A stretch of DNA of 64,000 nt from assembly GCF_025751555.1 (NCBI RefSeq), contig NZ_JAOWLB010000003.1, positions 62,001-126,000 of the forward strand. The letters run 5' to 3'. The position numbers were made by a program, and so were the translations under genes. Source of the stretch: Ruegeria aquimaris. GTDB lineage: Bacteria > Pseudomonadota > Alphaproteobacteria > Rhodobacterales > Rhodobacteraceae. This document shows, piece by piece, positions 43,387-52,195 of this stretch. Every line of letters starts with the position of its first letter. Within the stretch, counting starts at the first letter, position 1. A model generated the notes under the pieces. That model was not told the DNA's origin. It was given only the letters and a program-made list of their open reading frames with translations, and ran no database searches.

Positions 43387-46300
43387 TCAGAGGTCGATTT
43401 CGACCACCCCACCCGGTTCCAGCGCGCGCGACTGGCACAGGATGATCGCACCCTCGCGCTGTTTCTTCGACAGCACGAAATCGCGATGCTCCACCTCACC
43501 CGCGACCAGCCCGCATTTGCAGACGCCACAGATCCCGTCAGAACATTTCACGTCGACATGAAACCCGCTCTCGTTCAGCACCTGCGCCGCATCCTTGTCC
43601 GCAGGCACCTCCAGCACCCGACCGGACTGGGCAAGTTTCAGGGTAAAGGGATGGTTCACATAATCCGGCTGCTCGGGGACCGAGAAATACTCCAGATGCC
43701 GCGCCTCCTCGGGAAAGCCCTGCCGTTCGGCGGCCTTCATCACCCCGTCCATGTAGCGATCCGGCCCGCAGGTATAGACATGCCAGCCGGGCTGATAGCC
43801 CGCCAGTACCGTGTCGAGATCGGCGCGCGTGCCCTCGTCCGAAAGATGCAGATGCACCCGGTCGGCCCAGGGCATGGCGGCGAGGTCCGCCAGATATCCC
43901 GCCCCGCCCCGGGTCGAGGTGGAATAATGCAGCTCGAATTCCGCGCCCAGCGCGTGCAATCGATGGGCAAAGGCAATCATCGGCGTGATACCGATACCGC
44001 CCCCCATTAGGAAGGTGCGCGTCGCGGTTTCATCCAATTCGAAATGGTTGATCGGCTTTGAGATGAATACCTTGCGCCCCTCGGTAAAGATGCGATGCAT
44101 CAGCTTGGACCCGCCGCGCCCCTCATTCTCGCGCAGCACCCCGATCTGATACTTCGTCCGGTCAGCCGGATCGCCCGACATCGAATATTGCCGCAGGAAC
44201 TCGGGCGCGACCAGCACATCCAGATGCGCCCCCGCCGTCCATTCCGGCAAAGGCGCACCGTCGAGCGCCGAGAACTCGTATTTCGTCACGTCGCCGGTCA
44301 TCTTCTCGGCCCGGCTGACCGCCACCCGGATCACCGGCGCGCTGTCGGCATCGGGCACGGTGTAGCGGTGCACCACCGACATATCCCCCGCTGCCATCCG
44401 CGACTTGTATTCGTCTGCCGTCACCATGGCCTCATACGCGGCAATCCCCGCCTCGCGATCCATCGGAAACGGATAGGGCCAGGGATACGGCGCCAGCGGC
44501 GCGGGATAGACGGCCAGCGTCTGATCCTCGTATTTCAGGTCCAGATCCTTTTGCAGGCCGCGCCGGTTCAGCGGATGGGTCGAGGGCCGATAGGCCCCGT
44601 CCGCCTGCAACTCGATATCCCACCACCATTTCTTGACGTCGTTCAGCCCGCCATTACCCACCATGTCGTCCAGACGCGCCAGCGCAGGGGCCGCCGCCGG
44701 AATGGTCATCGCCGCCCAGCGGAACGGGCGTTCGGCAAATATCCCCTCGAGGTTCCAGGGACAGGTCTTCATGCAGCGCCCGCACATCGCGCCGCCTCGG
44801 GTGGTGATGCGGTAGGTGGCGCATTTCTGGCTGTCGGACTTCCAGATCTCGTAGCCGTTGAACATCAGCTTCGGCCCGGCGGTGATCGCCCCCGACGGGC
44901 ATTCGCGGGCGCATTTGTTGCAGCTCTCGCAGAACCTTTGCAGGCCAAAGTCGAGGGGCTTGTCATGGGTGATCGGCATGTCGGTCGTCACCACGCCGGA
45001 TTTCAGGCGCGGGCCAAGGTAGGGGTTCAGGATCACCTCGCCGATACGGCTGACCTCGCCCAGACCAGAAAGCAGCAGCAAGGGCGGCTGCAACACCTCG
45101 CCATCCATCACCGTATGCGCCTTGGCCTTGTAACCAAGGTTGCGGATCTGCTGCGCGATCACGCCGCCCAGCAGCGAGAAGCGCAAGTAAGCGCGCATGG
45201 ATTGTGCCACCGCGATCCAGTCGTCGCCGCTCGACCCCTCCATCGTCTCATAGCCCTGGTCGATGATCATGCTGACCGCTTGATCATGCGGCGGAGTGAT
45301 CGCCTCGCCGGTGGCGTCATGGCTGTACCAGGCCCATTCCGGGCATCGGCTGAGCCCGACCGCATCGACCCCCAGGAAATAGCTCGCCGCTTTCAGGTTG
45401 GCGGCGTTGCGGGCAGCGCTTTCCGGTTTGTACAAAACGGCACTTTCGCCATCCTGAAGCAGTACAAAAGCGCCAAGTGCGCGTCTCTGGGCAAAACTGG
45501 GCGCCGCCTTGCGCACATAATGGCCGCCCTTCGCCCCCTCTTGCAGCGCCTTGCCCATGTCGCCGAACTGCGCCCGCGCAAACATATCCGCGCGCTTTGG
45601 GACACGGGCAACATTGGCCTCGTCGATATAGGTTGTCGGCGTCTCGACCCGCTTCAGTTTTTCGAAAGGATGCGCCCCATCGACATAACGCCGCTTCGCA
45701 TAAACATCTCGGTTCATTGCGTTTTTTGCGAACCCGGTACCCAGCCACCAGGCCGGGCCCTGCGTCCTGAACCAGGGTTGAGCGCGCATCGGGGCCAGGG
45801 CCGCATCGTGGGCGATCTCCATTTCTGTTGTCACCGCCGCCAGACCGAAACGCGTCCCCAGCCAAGGCGCGACCAATTGGCCGCCCTCGACCGTCACCAA
45901 CCCCGCCGCCACCGCCAGCCGACCAAGATCCACATCCGTGGAGGTCATCGAATGCGCCCGCGCATCGAACCCTAGGAGCCTGATATAATTCGCAATTACG
46001 ACCGCATTCTCTGTGGCCAGCAAACAGGCGCGATGATCCTGGGCATCGAGGATCCAGTCGCTGCCCGGTTCTTCTGGCGTCGGGTCACGGTGATGTTCAT
46101 AAAGGAACACGATGGCATGGCGGTGGCTGTCGATACCGGTCGGTTCCACCTCCATGCTCTCCTTCAGGTCCGCCATGATCAGGTCGATACCCGAGGCCAG
46201 CGTCTTGGTCTGGCGCGTCCGCAGCGCCGCCGCCAGCCGGTCGATATCGCCATTGCGTCGGGGCACCGGCAGCAGCGCCTCGGCCGGGAGCGGGCCGCAG

Positions 46301-46605
46301 CCCATCATCGAGGCGTCGTTGAAATACCCAAATGCTTTCAGATGCTTGGATCGCTCTTGCGGATCCGTGGGGATTTCGGCACGGGTCGGGTTCACCAGCC
46401 CGGCGCGGATCGCGTCCAGCATCGCCTGAAACTCGCCCATTGCGTTGACGATGCTCTCGGGCCGTTCGGGTCGGTGAAAGCTGAGCCCCGGCATGTCGGG
46501 AACGCCAGCCAGACCCGCCACGCCTTCGCGCCGGGCCAGCCGCTCCAGCGGGTAGGGTCCCATATGCACCGGACGCTTTTTGTCCGAGAAGAAACGAATA
46601 CCCAT
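43387..46605 (-). CDS. self-sufficient cobalamin-dependent reductive dehalogenase fused to ferredoxin reductase (BhbA/NpRdhA type)
   Basis: A 1072-residue cytoplasmic fusion. Residues about 1-640 are a reductive dehalogenase with two 4Fe-4S motifs: CESCNKCARECP (Cys559, 562, 565, 569) and Cys595-X12-Cys608-X2-Cys611-X3-Cys615. The segment after about 780 is a phthalate-dioxygenase-reductase-like module: flavin site RQYSMSG, nucleotide site GGGIGITPMI and a plant-type 2Fe-2S site (Cys1021, 1026, 1029, 1057). No Tat signal or membrane anchor is present, unlike respiratory enzymes. This layout matches catabolic aerobic dehalogenases from Comamonas (BhbA) and Nitratireductor (NpRdhA), which take electrons from NADPH. 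Tyr427 is a plausible counterpart of the catalytic tyrosine. The start has GGAGG. Halogenated substrate unknown. Confidence 0.88.
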   Translation of the reverse strand: MGIRFFSDKKRPVHMGPYPLERLARREGVAGLAGVPDMPGLSFHRPERPESIVNAMGEFQAMLDAIRAGLVNPTRAEIPTDPQERSKHLKAFGYFNDASMMGCGPLPAEALLPVPRRNGDIDRLAAALRTRQTKTLASGIDLIMADLKESMEVEPTGIDSHRHAIVFLYEHHRDPTPEEPGSDWILDAQDHRACLLATENAVVIANYIRLLGFDARAHSMTSTDVDLGRLAVAAGLVTVEGGQLVAPWLGTRFGLAAVTTEMEIAHDAALAPMRAQPWFRTQGPAWWLGTGFAKNAMNRDVYAKRRYVDGAHPFEKLKRVETPTTYIDEANVARVPKRADMFARAQFGDMGKALQEGAKGGHYVRKAAPSFAQRRALGAFVLLQDGESAVLYKPESAARNAANLKAASYFLGVDAVGLSRCPEWAWYSHDATGEAITPPHDQAVSMIIDQGYETMEGSSGDDWIAVAQSMRAYLRFSLLGGVIAQQIRNLGYKAKAHTVMDGEVLQPPLLLLSGLGEVSRIGEVILNPYLGPRLKSGVVTTDMPITHDKPLDFGLQRFCESCNKCARECPSGAITAGPKLMFNGYEIWKSDSQKCATYRITTRGGAMCGRCMKTCPWNLEGIFAERPFRWAAMTIPAAAPALARLDDMVGNGGLNDVKKWWWDIELQADGAYRPSTHPLNRRGLQKDLDLKYEDQTLAVYPAPLAPYPWPYPFPMDREAGIAAYEAMVTADEYKSRMAAGDMSVVHRYTVPDADSAPVIRVAVSRAEKMTGDVTKYEFSALDGAPLPEWTAGAHLDVLVAPEFLRQYSMSGDPADRTKYQIGVLRENEGRGGSKLMHRIFTEGRKVFISKPINHFELDETATRTFLMGGGIGITPMIAFAHRLHALGAEFELHYSTSTRGGAGYLADLAAMPWADRVHLHLSDEGTRADLDTVLAGYQPGWHVYTCGPDRYMDGVMKAAERQGFPEEARHLEYFSVPEQPDYVNHPFTLKLAQSGRVLEVPADKDAAQVLNESGFHVDVKCSDGICGVCKCGLVAGEVEHRDFVLSKKQREGAIILCQSRALEPGGVVEIDL

Positions 46606-46640
46606 CGCGCGCCTCCAGTCTTTCCTCCGCCCTAGCGTGG

Positions 46641-46659
46641 AATGGACACCAAATCCATT
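46641..46659. promoter_or_regulatory. inverted repeat in dehalogenase/LysR divergent region
   Basis: AATGGA-CACCAAA-TCCATT is a perfect 6-base-arm inverted repeat with T-N11-A geometry, between the dehalogenase start (46605) and LysR start (46680). It is a good LysR-type site. A second repeat TTCATGA/TCATGAA (46658-46684) overlaps the LysR start codon. Confidence 0.5.
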
Positions 46660-46679
46660 CATGACTAATCATAGATATC

Positions 46680-47618
46680 ATGAAGGAATTCGATTTTACC
46701 GATCTGGATGGCAAGGTGCTGCGCGCCTTTCTGACGATACTCGAAGAAAGCTCGGTCTCGCGCGCCGCCGATCGGTTGGGCGTGACGCAATCCGCGGTCA
46801 GCCACACTCTGGCGAAACTGCGCGCGGTGCTGGGCGACCCGCTGTTCGTCCGCTCCGGCCAGGGACTGACCCCGACCGAACGCGCGCTGGCCCTGCGGGA
46901 GCCCGTGCAAACCGTTCTCGACGGCATGCGCGGGCTGACCGATGGACGCCCATTCGACCCGATGTCCGAAGAGATGGAATTTCACATCGCTGTCAATGAC
47001 TTGCAGAGAGAACTGATCTTTCCCCACTTGTTCAGGGCCGCCCGCGCAGAGGGGGTGCAGCTCAGGCTCGGGTTCCTGCCCTCGGGCGTTCCGGGACCCG
47101 ATCTGTTGCGCAGCGACCGCTGCCAACTAATGCTGACCCCCCTGCCGCCGGACGGGCCGGATATCTTTCAGAAGCGGCTGTTATCAAGCCCTCTCATGGT
47201 GTTTCACGACGCTACCCAAGGGCAACCGCCCAAGACTTGGGAAGAGTATTGTGATGCAGAACATGTCGAGGTGCGCTTTCCCGATGGGCGTAACGCCCGC
47301 ACGGTCATGCAAGGCGTGGACCAGAGTCAGATCAGGCCGCCCACGGTCATCCTGCCGCATTTCAACGCCATCCCCGCCTTTGTCAAAGGCAGCACCCTGA
47401 TCTCGACCGACACCGCGCTGATGAAGCGGGGGCCGCTGGCCACGCTCGACTGCGCGCCGTTGCCGTTTCACTGCCCGCCTGTGTCGATCTACATGGTCTG
47501 GCATCAGCGCTCGGCGTCTGACCCGGCACACCGCTGGTTGCGTGCACGGGTGGAGGAGATTGCGGCCAATCTGAGCGATCTAACCGACGAGGCGTTCAGT
47601 ATCCGACACGGGCCTTGA
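46680..47618 (+). CDS. LysR family transcriptional regulator (dehalogenase-linked)
   Basis: A 312-residue LysR regulator with helix-turn-helix VLRAFLTILEESSVSRAADRL and recognition segment VTQSAVSHTLAKLR, close to the NodD/NahR-like branch (FVRSGQGLTPTERAL). It is divergent from the reductive dehalogenase with only 74 bases between, so it is the obvious candidate regulator of that gene. No ribosome site is seen before the ATG, so the message may be nearly leaderless. Its last 23 bases overlap the 3' end of the opposite oxidoreductase gene. Confidence 0.92.
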   Translation: MKEFDFTDLDGKVLRAFLTILEESSVSRAADRLGVTQSAVSHTLAKLRAVLGDPLFVRSGQGLTPTERALALREPVQTVLDGMRGLTDGRPFDPMSEEMEFHIAVNDLQRELIFPHLFRAARAEGVQLRLGFLPSGVPGPDLLRSDRCQLMLTPLPPDGPDIFQKRLLSSPLMVFHDATQGQPPKTWEEYCDAEHVEVRFPDGRNARTVMQGVDQSQIRPPTVILPHFNAIPAFVKGSTLISTDTALMKRGPLATLDCAPLPFHCPPVSIYMVWHQRSASDPAHRWLRARVEEIAANLSDLTDEAFSIRHGP

Positions 47619-48882
47619 TCAGATGCATCAAGGTGGCGCCGGTTTCGAAATAGGCCTGCTGCACGCCGGTCACGCGTTCGACATGATCCACGACGGGGGC
47701 GATGGGCAGCTTGCTTTCATCGCCGCTGAGTAGCGCCTCGGCCATGCCCTTGCCGAACATCGTTCCCGGGCCGATGCCCCGGCCCGAGTAACCGTGCGCG
47801 GCGAGCGCGTTTGGTCCGGGCCGGGTGATCTTGGGGATATGGTCCGAGGTCATGGCGATCCGCCCGTGCCAGCCCAACTGTAACGGCTGATCCGCCAGCA
47901 CCGGGAACAGCTGAGCCAGCTTGCGGCGCACCCAGGCGGTATGAATGCCACTCGCAAAGTGCCCCAGATCGCCCATGGCACCGATGATCATGCGCCCCGC
48001 CGCGTCCATCCGGAACGAAGACATGACCAGAGCAGTATCCCAGCACCCCTCGCCGCCCGGCAGGATGGTTGCCCGCAACCTGTCGGGCAAGGGCGCGGTG
48101 GCGTATTGGAAGTAGTGGACCGGCACATAGGCCGGTACATGGGTGTTCAATCCCTGGTGATAGGCGTTTGTGGCCTGGATCAATGCCCGCGCCCGAACCG
48201 CGCCCCCCGGAGTTCGCGCCGACCACGTACCGTCTTGATGGCTGAGTTCCACAACCGGACTATTGCCGTGGATCTGTGCACCGGCCGCCTGAGCCGCGCG
48301 CGCCAGCCCCCGGACATATCCCAAGGGCTGGATGGTTCCGGCCCTTGGATCGAAAAGCGCCCCATGGAACGCATCCGACCCGGTGCGCTTCGCGGTGTCT
48401 CCCGCCGAAAGCAACGCGACCGGGGCGCCCGTCGCGGCAAGCTGTGCGTGCCGGTTGCGCAAGTCGGCCAGACCGGCAGCGGAATGAGCGCAGTGCAGGG
48501 TACCATTGCGCACCGGTTCACACGCGATGTCATGTCTCGCGATCAGGTCATAGACATAGGCCGGAGCCCCGGCCAGCAAAACGATCAGCCGGTCGCCGGC
48601 CTGCTGCCCCAGATGAGCCCGGATGTCATCCGGCGGCAGCCAAAGGCCGGCATTGGCCAACCCGACATTGCGGCCCGAGCCACCATATCCGATCTCACGT
48701 GCCTCAAGCAGGCAAACGCTGGCCCCGGCTTCTGCCGCATGCAGGGCGGCCGAGAGACCGGTGAACCCACCGCCGACAATGACCAGATCGACGGTTGTGT
48801 CGGTTTTCAGCGGCGGCGCCGAGACACGTTCGGCGCAGGTCTTGTGCCAGAGATTGCTGTCGTTTTCCGAAACCTTCGCCAT
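47596..48882 (-). CDS. FAD-dependent amine/amino acid oxidase (PuuB/OrdL-like DAO family)
   Basis: A 428-residue flavoprotein. The FAD fold is VIVGGGFTGLSAALHAAE, followed by the typical GYGGSGRNVGLANAG. The C-terminal flavin segment is GYSGRGIGPGTMFGKGMAE. Relatives include gamma-glutamylputrescine oxidase and other secondary-amine oxidases. The N-terminal NLWHKTC motif is common in this branch. It follows the FabD-like gene by 47 bases on the same strand, so it may belong to that operon. Substrate unknown; the nearby polyamine genes make an amine attractive but this is inference. Confidence 0.85.
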   Translation of the reverse strand: MAKVSENDSNLWHKTCAERVSAPPLKTDTTVDLVIVGGGFTGLSAALHAAEAGASVCLLEAREIGYGGSGRNVGLANAGLWLPPDDIRAHLGQQAGDRLIVLLAGAPAYVYDLIARHDIACEPVRNGTLHCAHSAAGLADLRNRHAQLAATGAPVALLSAGDTAKRTGSDAFHGALFDPRAGTIQPLGYVRGLARAAQAAGAQIHGNSPVVELSHQDGTWSARTPGGAVRARALIQATNAYHQGLNTHVPAYVPVHYFQYATAPLPDRLRATILPGGEGCWDTALVMSSFRMDAAGRMIIGAMGDLGHFASGIHTAWVRRKLAQLFPVLADQPLQLGWHGRIAMTSDHIPKITRPGPNALAAHGYSGRGIGPGTMFGKGMAEALLSGDESKLPIAPVVDHVERVTGVQQAYFETGATLMHLIKARVGY

Positions 48883-48898
48883 AATTCACCGCGTGTTT

Positions 48899-48912
48899 CC
48901 CGGTTCGCCGGG
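48899..48912 (-). promoter_or_regulatory. short hairpin after the FabD-like gene
   Basis: CCCGG-TTCG-CCGGG forms a compact stem-loop in the gap between the acyltransferase and the flavoprotein oxidase genes. No T-run. It may partly separate expression of the two. Confidence 0.3.
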
Positions 48913-48929
48913 ATGTTGGTCTTGAAATC

Positions 48930-49967
48930 TCAGCCCGCGCAAACCAGCCCGCGCTGATCGTCGCGCCCCATCGCCACCAGCAGGGGCGCCTCGGCCTGCC
49001 GCGCCTGGAACGCCGCCTTGTCGCCCATGCCGCGCCAATTGGCCAGGACCAGCGACTGCGCCACAGCACCGCCCAACGTGGCGCCGGGGCCGGTGACGAT
49101 GAAGAGGTCGGGGGCAAATTCACGCGCGGCGGTCTGCACGGCGCGGGTGAAATCATAGGGCTCGGTCACCTGATGACCCAGCGTATAGTCCCACAACGCC
49201 CCGGTGTCGGTGGCGCCGGGCCACCAGATCTTGCCGCGCCCGTCGATCACCGGGTGGGTGGGTTGAGTGAACAGGTAGGCGCCCAGCCGTTGCCGCCCCT
49301 CGGCGGCAACCGGTGCCTGCAACCTGGTGTGAAAGGCGGCGTGATTGGCCAGCCGCATCGGGAACCGTTCCTGCGCCACCGGCTGCGCGGCCTCGAAGGC
49401 CGACAGCCCTGCCTCGTTTCCGGCCAGCACCAGCATGCCCCCAAGGTCGATGGACAGCGCCAGATCATGCCCCGGCATGGCGTCGATCCGCGCCACATCC
49501 GCCAGCAGCGCCGCCTTGCGCGCGGGATCGTCCGACCAATCCTCGCCGGTGAAGGGATAGACCAGCTGCCCGCCGATCAACCGTTCCTGCATCAGCGTGC
49601 CCATGGTGTTGACCACCCGGAACCCGTTTTCCGGGCTCAGCGCCCCGGCGGCGGCCAGCGCAATATACCAGCCCATCGAATTGCCGGTGACGGCAACCAC
49701 CTCGATATCCTCGGCCAGCGCCTGCGCATCACCCAGCGCGGCGGCATAGATCAGCGGCGAGGCCACATCGCCGCGCGAGTATTTGCCCACCGTATACCGC
49801 TCGGCCCCGTCCAGCGCGGTCACCGCCTCTTGCCCGGCTTCGGCGCGGATGGCGTCAAAGGCGCGGAACATCTGCATCCGGGCGCCGTGGTGGCGGTGCA
49901 GATAACCCAGTTCCGGTTTGTTATAGGTGCCCCGGCCGGGGCAGATCACGACAGCGGTACGGGTCAT
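48930..49967 (-). CDS. FabD-like acyltransferase lacking the malonyl-binding arginine
   Basis: A 345-residue acyltransferase of the malonyl-CoA:ACP transacylase fold. The nucleophile elbow is TGNSMGW (Ser97; GHSxG in most relatives), and the catalytic histidine is His213 in HAAFHTRL. The arginine that binds the malonyl carboxylate, 25 residues after the serine in FabD, is replaced by Met122 (VNTMGTLMQE). This predicts transfer of a monocarboxylic acyl group rather than malonyl. The start overlaps the fused E1 gene (ATGA), so the two proteins are made together and probably act on the same acyl unit. Confidence 0.8.
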   Translation of the reverse strand: MTRTAVVICPGRGTYNKPELGYLHRHHGARMQMFRAFDAIRAEAGQEAVTALDGAERYTVGKYSRGDVASPLIYAAALGDAQALAEDIEVVAVTGNSMGWYIALAAAGALSPENGFRVVNTMGTLMQERLIGGQLVYPFTGEDWSDDPARKAALLADVARIDAMPGHDLALSIDLGGMLVLAGNEAGLSAFEAAQPVAQERFPMRLANHAAFHTRLQAPVAAEGRQRLGAYLFTQPTHPVIDGRGKIWWPGATDTGALWDYTLGHQVTEPYDFTRAVQTAAREFAPDLFIVTGPGATLGGAVAQSLVLANWRGMGDKAAFQARQAEAPLLVAMGRDDQRGLVCAG

Positions 49968-52156
49968 TTTGCAACTCCGGTCAGGGACAGCGCGGCGGCC
50001 ACGATGCCGTCCTTGGACGGCAGCGGGGCAGCATAGGCCGGGCCGGTGGCAATGAAGCAATCCTCGGCCACCACGCGGGCGGTGGCGGGGGCGCGACTTT
50101 CTTCGCAGAAGAAAGTCATCAGCGCCTCGGACTGGCTGCCGGTGCGGCGGCATTCATCAACGATCAGCACGTGTTTGCAGCCTTGCGTGGCCGCGCGCAA
50201 TGCCTCGACGGGCAGCGGCGCCAACCAGCGCAGGTCGATGATCCGCGCCTTGATCCCCGCCGCCTCGATCTCGGGAAGGGCCTGCCGCGACAGGTAATGG
50301 CCGTTGCCATAGGTCACGATGGCGAGATCGGTGCCATCGCCATGTATCCCGACCTTTCCCAAGGCGATGCGCCGGTCTGGCGAGGGATAGGTGGTCATCC
50401 AGCCGCCGTCCTGCGCCCCATGCAGGTCGCGCATCGGGTAAAGCGCGATGGGCTCAAGAAACACGACCACCCGCTGCTCCTCGCGCGCCAGCCGCACACA
50501 TTCGCGCAGCATCTGGGCCGCATCCGCCCCGGTCGAGGGGCAAGCGATGATCACGCCCGGAATGTCACGCAGCACGGCCAGCGAGTTGTCGTTGTGGAAA
50601 TGCCCGCCGAACCCTTTCTGATATCCCAGGCCCGCGATACGCAGCACCATCGGGTTCGAAAACTGTCCGTTCGAAAAGAACGGCAGCGTCGCGGCCTCGC
50701 CCCGGATCTGGTCCTCGGCATTATGCAGATAGGCCAGGAACTGGATCTCGGGGATCGGAACGAAGCCGTTGTGCCCCATGCCGATGGCCAACCCCAGAAT
50801 GGACTGCTCGTCCAGAAGCGTGTCGATCATCCGGTCGGGGCCGAACCGTTGTTGCAGTTTCTGGGTCACGCCATAGACGCCCCCCTTGCGGCCCACATCC
50901 TCGCCCATGCAGACGATCTCGCCATGTTCCAGCATAAGGTCGGTCAGCGCCCAGTTGATCAGTCGAGACATGATCTGCGGCTCTTCCATCGCCTTGAGAT
51001 CACCGCCAAAACACATGGCGCGGGCCTCGGCCCCGGGGCCGTTGGTGGGCTTGCAGCTCCGTTTCGGCGGGATAAGGCTGGCCGCCACCTCGGCGGCACT
51101 GGCCAGATGCGGGCGGGTCGCGGCCTCGGCCGCGATGCGGTCGGTGCGGGCGCAGGTCTGTTCATAGATCGCCAGCGCCTGTTGCGGTGACAGCGCCCCG
51201 GCCTGATCCAGCAGGCGCACGCTGTGCAGCAGCGGATCCATGGCTTCCTCCGCCTCGACCTCGGCCCGCGAAAGATAGGTGGTCGGCACATCCGCCCCCG
51301 CATGGCCATAAAGCCGCACGGTTTTCAGATGCAGGAACGCAGGCTTGCGGCGGGTGCGGACATAGTCGGCCGCCTCCTGCGCCACGGCATAGGTCTCGTA
51401 GATGTCCAGCCCGTTGGCCTGAAAATAGCGGATGCCGGGCCGATGCTGCATCGAGGCCTGGATCCAGCCTCTGGGCGTCTTGGTCGAGATCCCGATCCCG
51501 TTATCCTCGCAGACAAAGAGGAGCGGCAGCGGGATCGACTGCACGCTGGTCCAGCCCGCCGTGTTGATCGCGCCCTGCGCCGTGGAATGGTTGGCCGATG
51601 CATCCCCGAAGGAACACATGGCAATTCCGTCCTCGGGCAGCATGCGGTGTTCCGGCGGATGCCGCCGCGCCGCGCCCAGGCTATAGGCCGCGCCCACCGC
51701 CTTGGGCAGGTGGCTGGCGATGGTCGAGGTCTGCGGCGGGATCATCAGCGCCCTTGATCCCAGCACCTTGTGCCGCCCACCCGAGGTGGGATCTTCCTTC
51801 GAACAGGCAAAGCTGAGCAGCATGTCCCAGGCGATCTGCTGACCCGGCACCTGTTCGGCCCGCGCGATCTGAAACGCCGCGTCGCGGTAATGCAGAAAGG
51901 CGATATCGGTCGGGCGAAGGGCCTGCGCCACCGCCGCCATCCCCTCGTGCCCGGACGAGCCGATGGTATAGAACCCCTGACCCGCCTTCTGCATCGCCCG
52001 GCTGGTCCGGTCGAGCGCACGGCTAAGCACCTGCGAGCGATAAAGCGAGACCGCCTCAGCCTGCGTCAGGCCCGGCCGCGGCGGCGCGCCGGCGGGCAGG
52101 TCGCCCGCAGCCACCCGGCTGAGGAAGTTCTCATGTACGATCTGGGCGCGGTCCAT
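49964..52156 (-). CDS. fused 2-oxoacid dehydrogenase E1 (alpha-beta) component
   Basis: A roughly 730-residue thiamine-diphosphate enzyme that joins E1-alpha (about residues 1-350) and E1-beta (about 385-730) in one chain. The ThDP motif runs from GDASANHS (184 on) to CEDN (Asn219). The beta half shows GEDVGRKGGVYGVT and the YGNGHYLSRQAL C-terminal domain. It would decarboxylate a branched or aryl 2-oxo acid. There is no E2 (lipoyl acyltransferase) or E3 in the window. The start at 52156 follows AGAAGG; an ATG at 52174 is also possible. It lies between an aminotransferase and a FabD-like gene. Confidence 0.88.
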   Translation of the reverse strand: MDRAQIVHENFLSRVAAGDLPAGAPPRPGLTQAEAVSLYRSQVLSRALDRTSRAMQKAGQGFYTIGSSGHEGMAAVAQALRPTDIAFLHYRDAAFQIARAEQVPGQQIAWDMLLSFACSKEDPTSGGRHKVLGSRALMIPPQTSTIASHLPKAVGAAYSLGAARRHPPEHRMLPEDGIAMCSFGDASANHSTAQGAINTAGWTSVQSIPLPLLFVCEDNGIGISTKTPRGWIQASMQHRPGIRYFQANGLDIYETYAVAQEAADYVRTRRKPAFLHLKTVRLYGHAGADVPTTYLSRAEVEAEEAMDPLLHSVRLLDQAGALSPQQALAIYEQTCARTDRIAAEAATRPHLASAAEVAASLIPPKRSCKPTNGPGAEARAMCFGGDLKAMEEPQIMSRLINWALTDLMLEHGEIVCMGEDVGRKGGVYGVTQKLQQRFGPDRMIDTLLDEQSILGLAIGMGHNGFVPIPEIQFLAYLHNAEDQIRGEAATLPFFSNGQFSNPMVLRIAGLGYQKGFGGHFHNDNSLAVLRDIPGVIIACPSTGADAAQMLRECVRLAREEQRVVVFLEPIALYPMRDLHGAQDGGWMTTYPSPDRRIALGKVGIHGDGTDLAIVTYGNGHYLSRQALPEIEAAGIKARIIDLRWLAPLPVEALRAATQGCKHVLIVDECRRTGSQSEALMTFFCEESRAPATARVVAEDCFIATGPAYAAPLPSKDGIVAAALSLTGVAK

Positions 52157-52195
52157 GGCTCGGCCTTCTTTCATGCTTGGGGGCGATCCCCCTTG

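Noticed and set aside
44095-45975. 626-codon open frame on the + strand
   Set aside because: Antisense to the reductive dehalogenase; low-complexity basic translation.
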